Shown here: positions 4,186-5,380 of the stretch, in pieces
How the letters are laid out: each line of letters starts with the position of its first letter
How positions within the stretch are numbered: the stretch's first letter is position 1
NCBI GenBank assembly: GCA_028527945.1
Contig: JAQQAK010000349.1
Location: forward strand, 1 to 5,380
Reading direction: 5' to 3'
Length of the DNA stretch: 5,380 bases
Source of the DNA: Spirochaetaceae bacterium
GTDB taxonomy: Bacteria; Spirochaetota; Spirochaetia; UBA9216
The notes under the pieces: generated by a model
Database searches by the model: none
The model's input: only the letters and a program-made list of their open reading frames with translations
Told to the model about the DNA's origin: nothing
Position numbers and translations under genes: made by a program

Positions 4186-5380
4186 ATGAATTTACGTTAT
4201 ATATTACTTCTTGCTGTATTCTTAATTATGCTTCCCCTTTCCACCGTTTACTCTGAAATAAACTTTTGGTCAGATTTACCTGATGATAAATTAACAGATG
4301 AACTTTTAGCATCAATGAATGACGAGCAAAAACTTGCCCAGCTTATGTTATTCGGTTATATGGGAGGAGTCCCATCAAGAGAAATACTTGACTGGATAGA
4401 AAATAAAGAAATAGGCGGGGTAAAAATATTTGGATGGAATGTAGGAAGTCTGCCTCAGCTTACAAAAAGCATCTCAAAAATGCAGCAAGAAGGTCAGACA
4501 ACAAAATTTAAGATTCCTCTTTTCATGGTTACAGATCAGGAAGGTGGATGGGTTCATCATATTCACAAAGGAACAACAGAAACATCAGGAAATATGTCTC
4601 TTACAGCTAGCAACAGGCCTGAAGATTCATTTAAAGCAGGTTATTACATAGGTACAGAAATGCGTACTTTAGGAATAAATGTTAATTTTGCGCCAACAGT
4701 TGATGTATATTCCAATCCTAATGCTCATGTAATAGGACCAAGAGCTTTCAGCGATGATCCTGAAGTTACTTCTCTTTTATCTATAGCTTTTTTTAAGGGA
4801 ATGGATAAAACTGGTGTTATTTGTACAGCAAAACATTATCCAGGACATGGAGACGCTGATAAAGACTCTCACGGAGCACTTCCAATTATCAAAGCTGATT
4901 TAGACACCCTTTGGGACAGAGATCTTCTTCCATACAGATACCTTGTAAAAGAAGATCTGCCTGCAATTATGAGTGGACATCTTGCCTTTCCATCAATAAC
5001 CGGTGATGAAACACCAGCAAGTCTTTCGGACTTTTTCCTGGAAGACCTTCTTAGAGATAGAATAGGCTTTAAAGGTCTTGTTATAACTGATGATATAATG
5101 ATGAATGGAGTTCAACTCCTTCCAATAAATACTGCAGAAATTGCAAAAGCAGCAATAATGGCAGGAAATGATATTGTATTGGTGTCAAGAACAGCTAAAC
5201 TACAAAAAAAAGTATGGATCTATCTCACAGCTGAACTAAAAAGTGATCCAGCCTTCAAAAAAAGAGTAGAAGAATCAGCTGAAAGAGTTATAAAAACAAA
5301 GCTCAAATATCTTAAACCTGAAACCGCTGTGCCGCTTTATCCTGATCCCTCTATTGTAAAAAATGGTGTTCCTGATGACG
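4186..5380 (+). CDS. Secreted GH3 glycosidase, NagZ/beta-N-acetylhexosaminidase type (3' truncated)
   Basis: The frame is open from ATG at 4186 to the window edge, giving 398 full codons without a stop. Residues 1-23 form a signal peptide (Arg4, a hydrophobic core, likely cleavage after VYS before Glu24), so the enzyme is exported. The mature part shows the family-3 barrel. DQEGG is at 117-121 and a GPRAFS segment near 184-189. KHYPGHG (216-222) is followed by DSH (227-229), the Asp-His dyad that serves as acid/base in NagZ-type enzymes. TDDIMM (301-306) has Asp302 as the likely nucleophile. NagZ enzymes remove N-acetylglucosamine from peptidoglycan fragments, but family 3 also includes beta-glucosidases; the KHxPGHG...DSH motif favours the hexosaminidase group. 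The position after DQEGG is Trp122 instead of the usual Arg. The frame continues well past the roughly 340 residues of single-domain NagZ, suggesting a further C-terminal domain. An in-frame stop at 4174-4176 rules out a longer N-terminus. Confidence 0.88.
   Translation, partial: MNLRYILLLAVFLIMLPLSTVYSEINFWSDLPDDKLTDELLASMNDEQKLAQLMLFGYMGGVPSREILDWIENKEIGGVKIFGWNVGSLPQLTKSISKMQQEGQTTKFKIPLFMVTDQEGGWVHHIHKGTTETSGNMSLTASNRPEDSFKAGYYIGTEMRTLGINVNFAPTVDVYSNPNAHVIGPRAFSDDPEVTSLLSIAFFKGMDKTGVICTAKHYPGHGDADKDSHGALPIIKADLDTLWDRDLLPYRYLVKEDLPAIMSGHLAFPSITGDETPASLSDFFLEDLLRDRIGFKGLVITDDIMMNGVQLLPINTAEIAKAAIMAGNDIVLVSRTAKLQKKVWIYLTAELKSDPAFKKRVEESAERVIKTKLKYLKPETAVPLYPDPSIVKNGVPDD

Overview
The window is AT-rich. 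It holds two complete genes on the minus strand, one complete gene on the plus strand, and two plus-strand genes cut by the window edges. Gene content, base composition and the style of the NagZ-like glycosidase suggest a host-associated spirochaete such as Treponema. This is an inference from protein flavour; no rRNA or other marker is present. I see no CRISPR array, insertion sequence, phage gene, tRNA or rRNA.

Left end (1-584): the last 20 codons of an unidentified gene end at 63. Overlapping inverted repeats at 61-138 follow, the last of which is probably its terminator. The next 445 bases contain no convincing protein gene. They do hold what looks like a self-contained small RNA unit: a promoter with 17-bp spacing (306-334), about 90 nt of GC-richer sequence with several short hairpins (341-432), and a hairpin plus T-run terminator (406-432). 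A separate promoter (-10 at 502-507) then drives the next gene. A segment of the candidate RNA (389-402) is complementary to the 5' UTR of that gene (544-556).

Centre (585-3824): a saccharopine-dehydrogenase-family NAD(P) oxidoreductase on the plus strand converges on a minus-strand pair, and a perfect 8-bp hairpin lies between them. The minus-strand pair is a solitary beta-class DNA methyltransferase with a TSPPY motif, followed 42 bp downstream by a membrane PAP2-type phosphatase. The two probably share a transcript. No restriction endonuclease gene is visible.

Right end (3825-5380): a 361-bp divergent intergenic region separates the methyltransferase from a secreted GH3 glycosidase of the NagZ type, which is cut by the window edge. 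This spacer carries two AGATCT-centred repeats 40 bp apart next to the predicted methyltransferase promoter, an imperfect stem-loop, and a strong promoter so close to the glycosidase ATG that its mRNA would be almost leaderless.

The phosphatase and glycosidase could both act in cell-envelope metabolism (lipid-phosphate turnover, peptidoglycan amino-sugar release), but the genes do not form an obvious pathway. The most distinctive unexplained item is the putative small RNA and its complementarity to the neighbouring mRNA leader.
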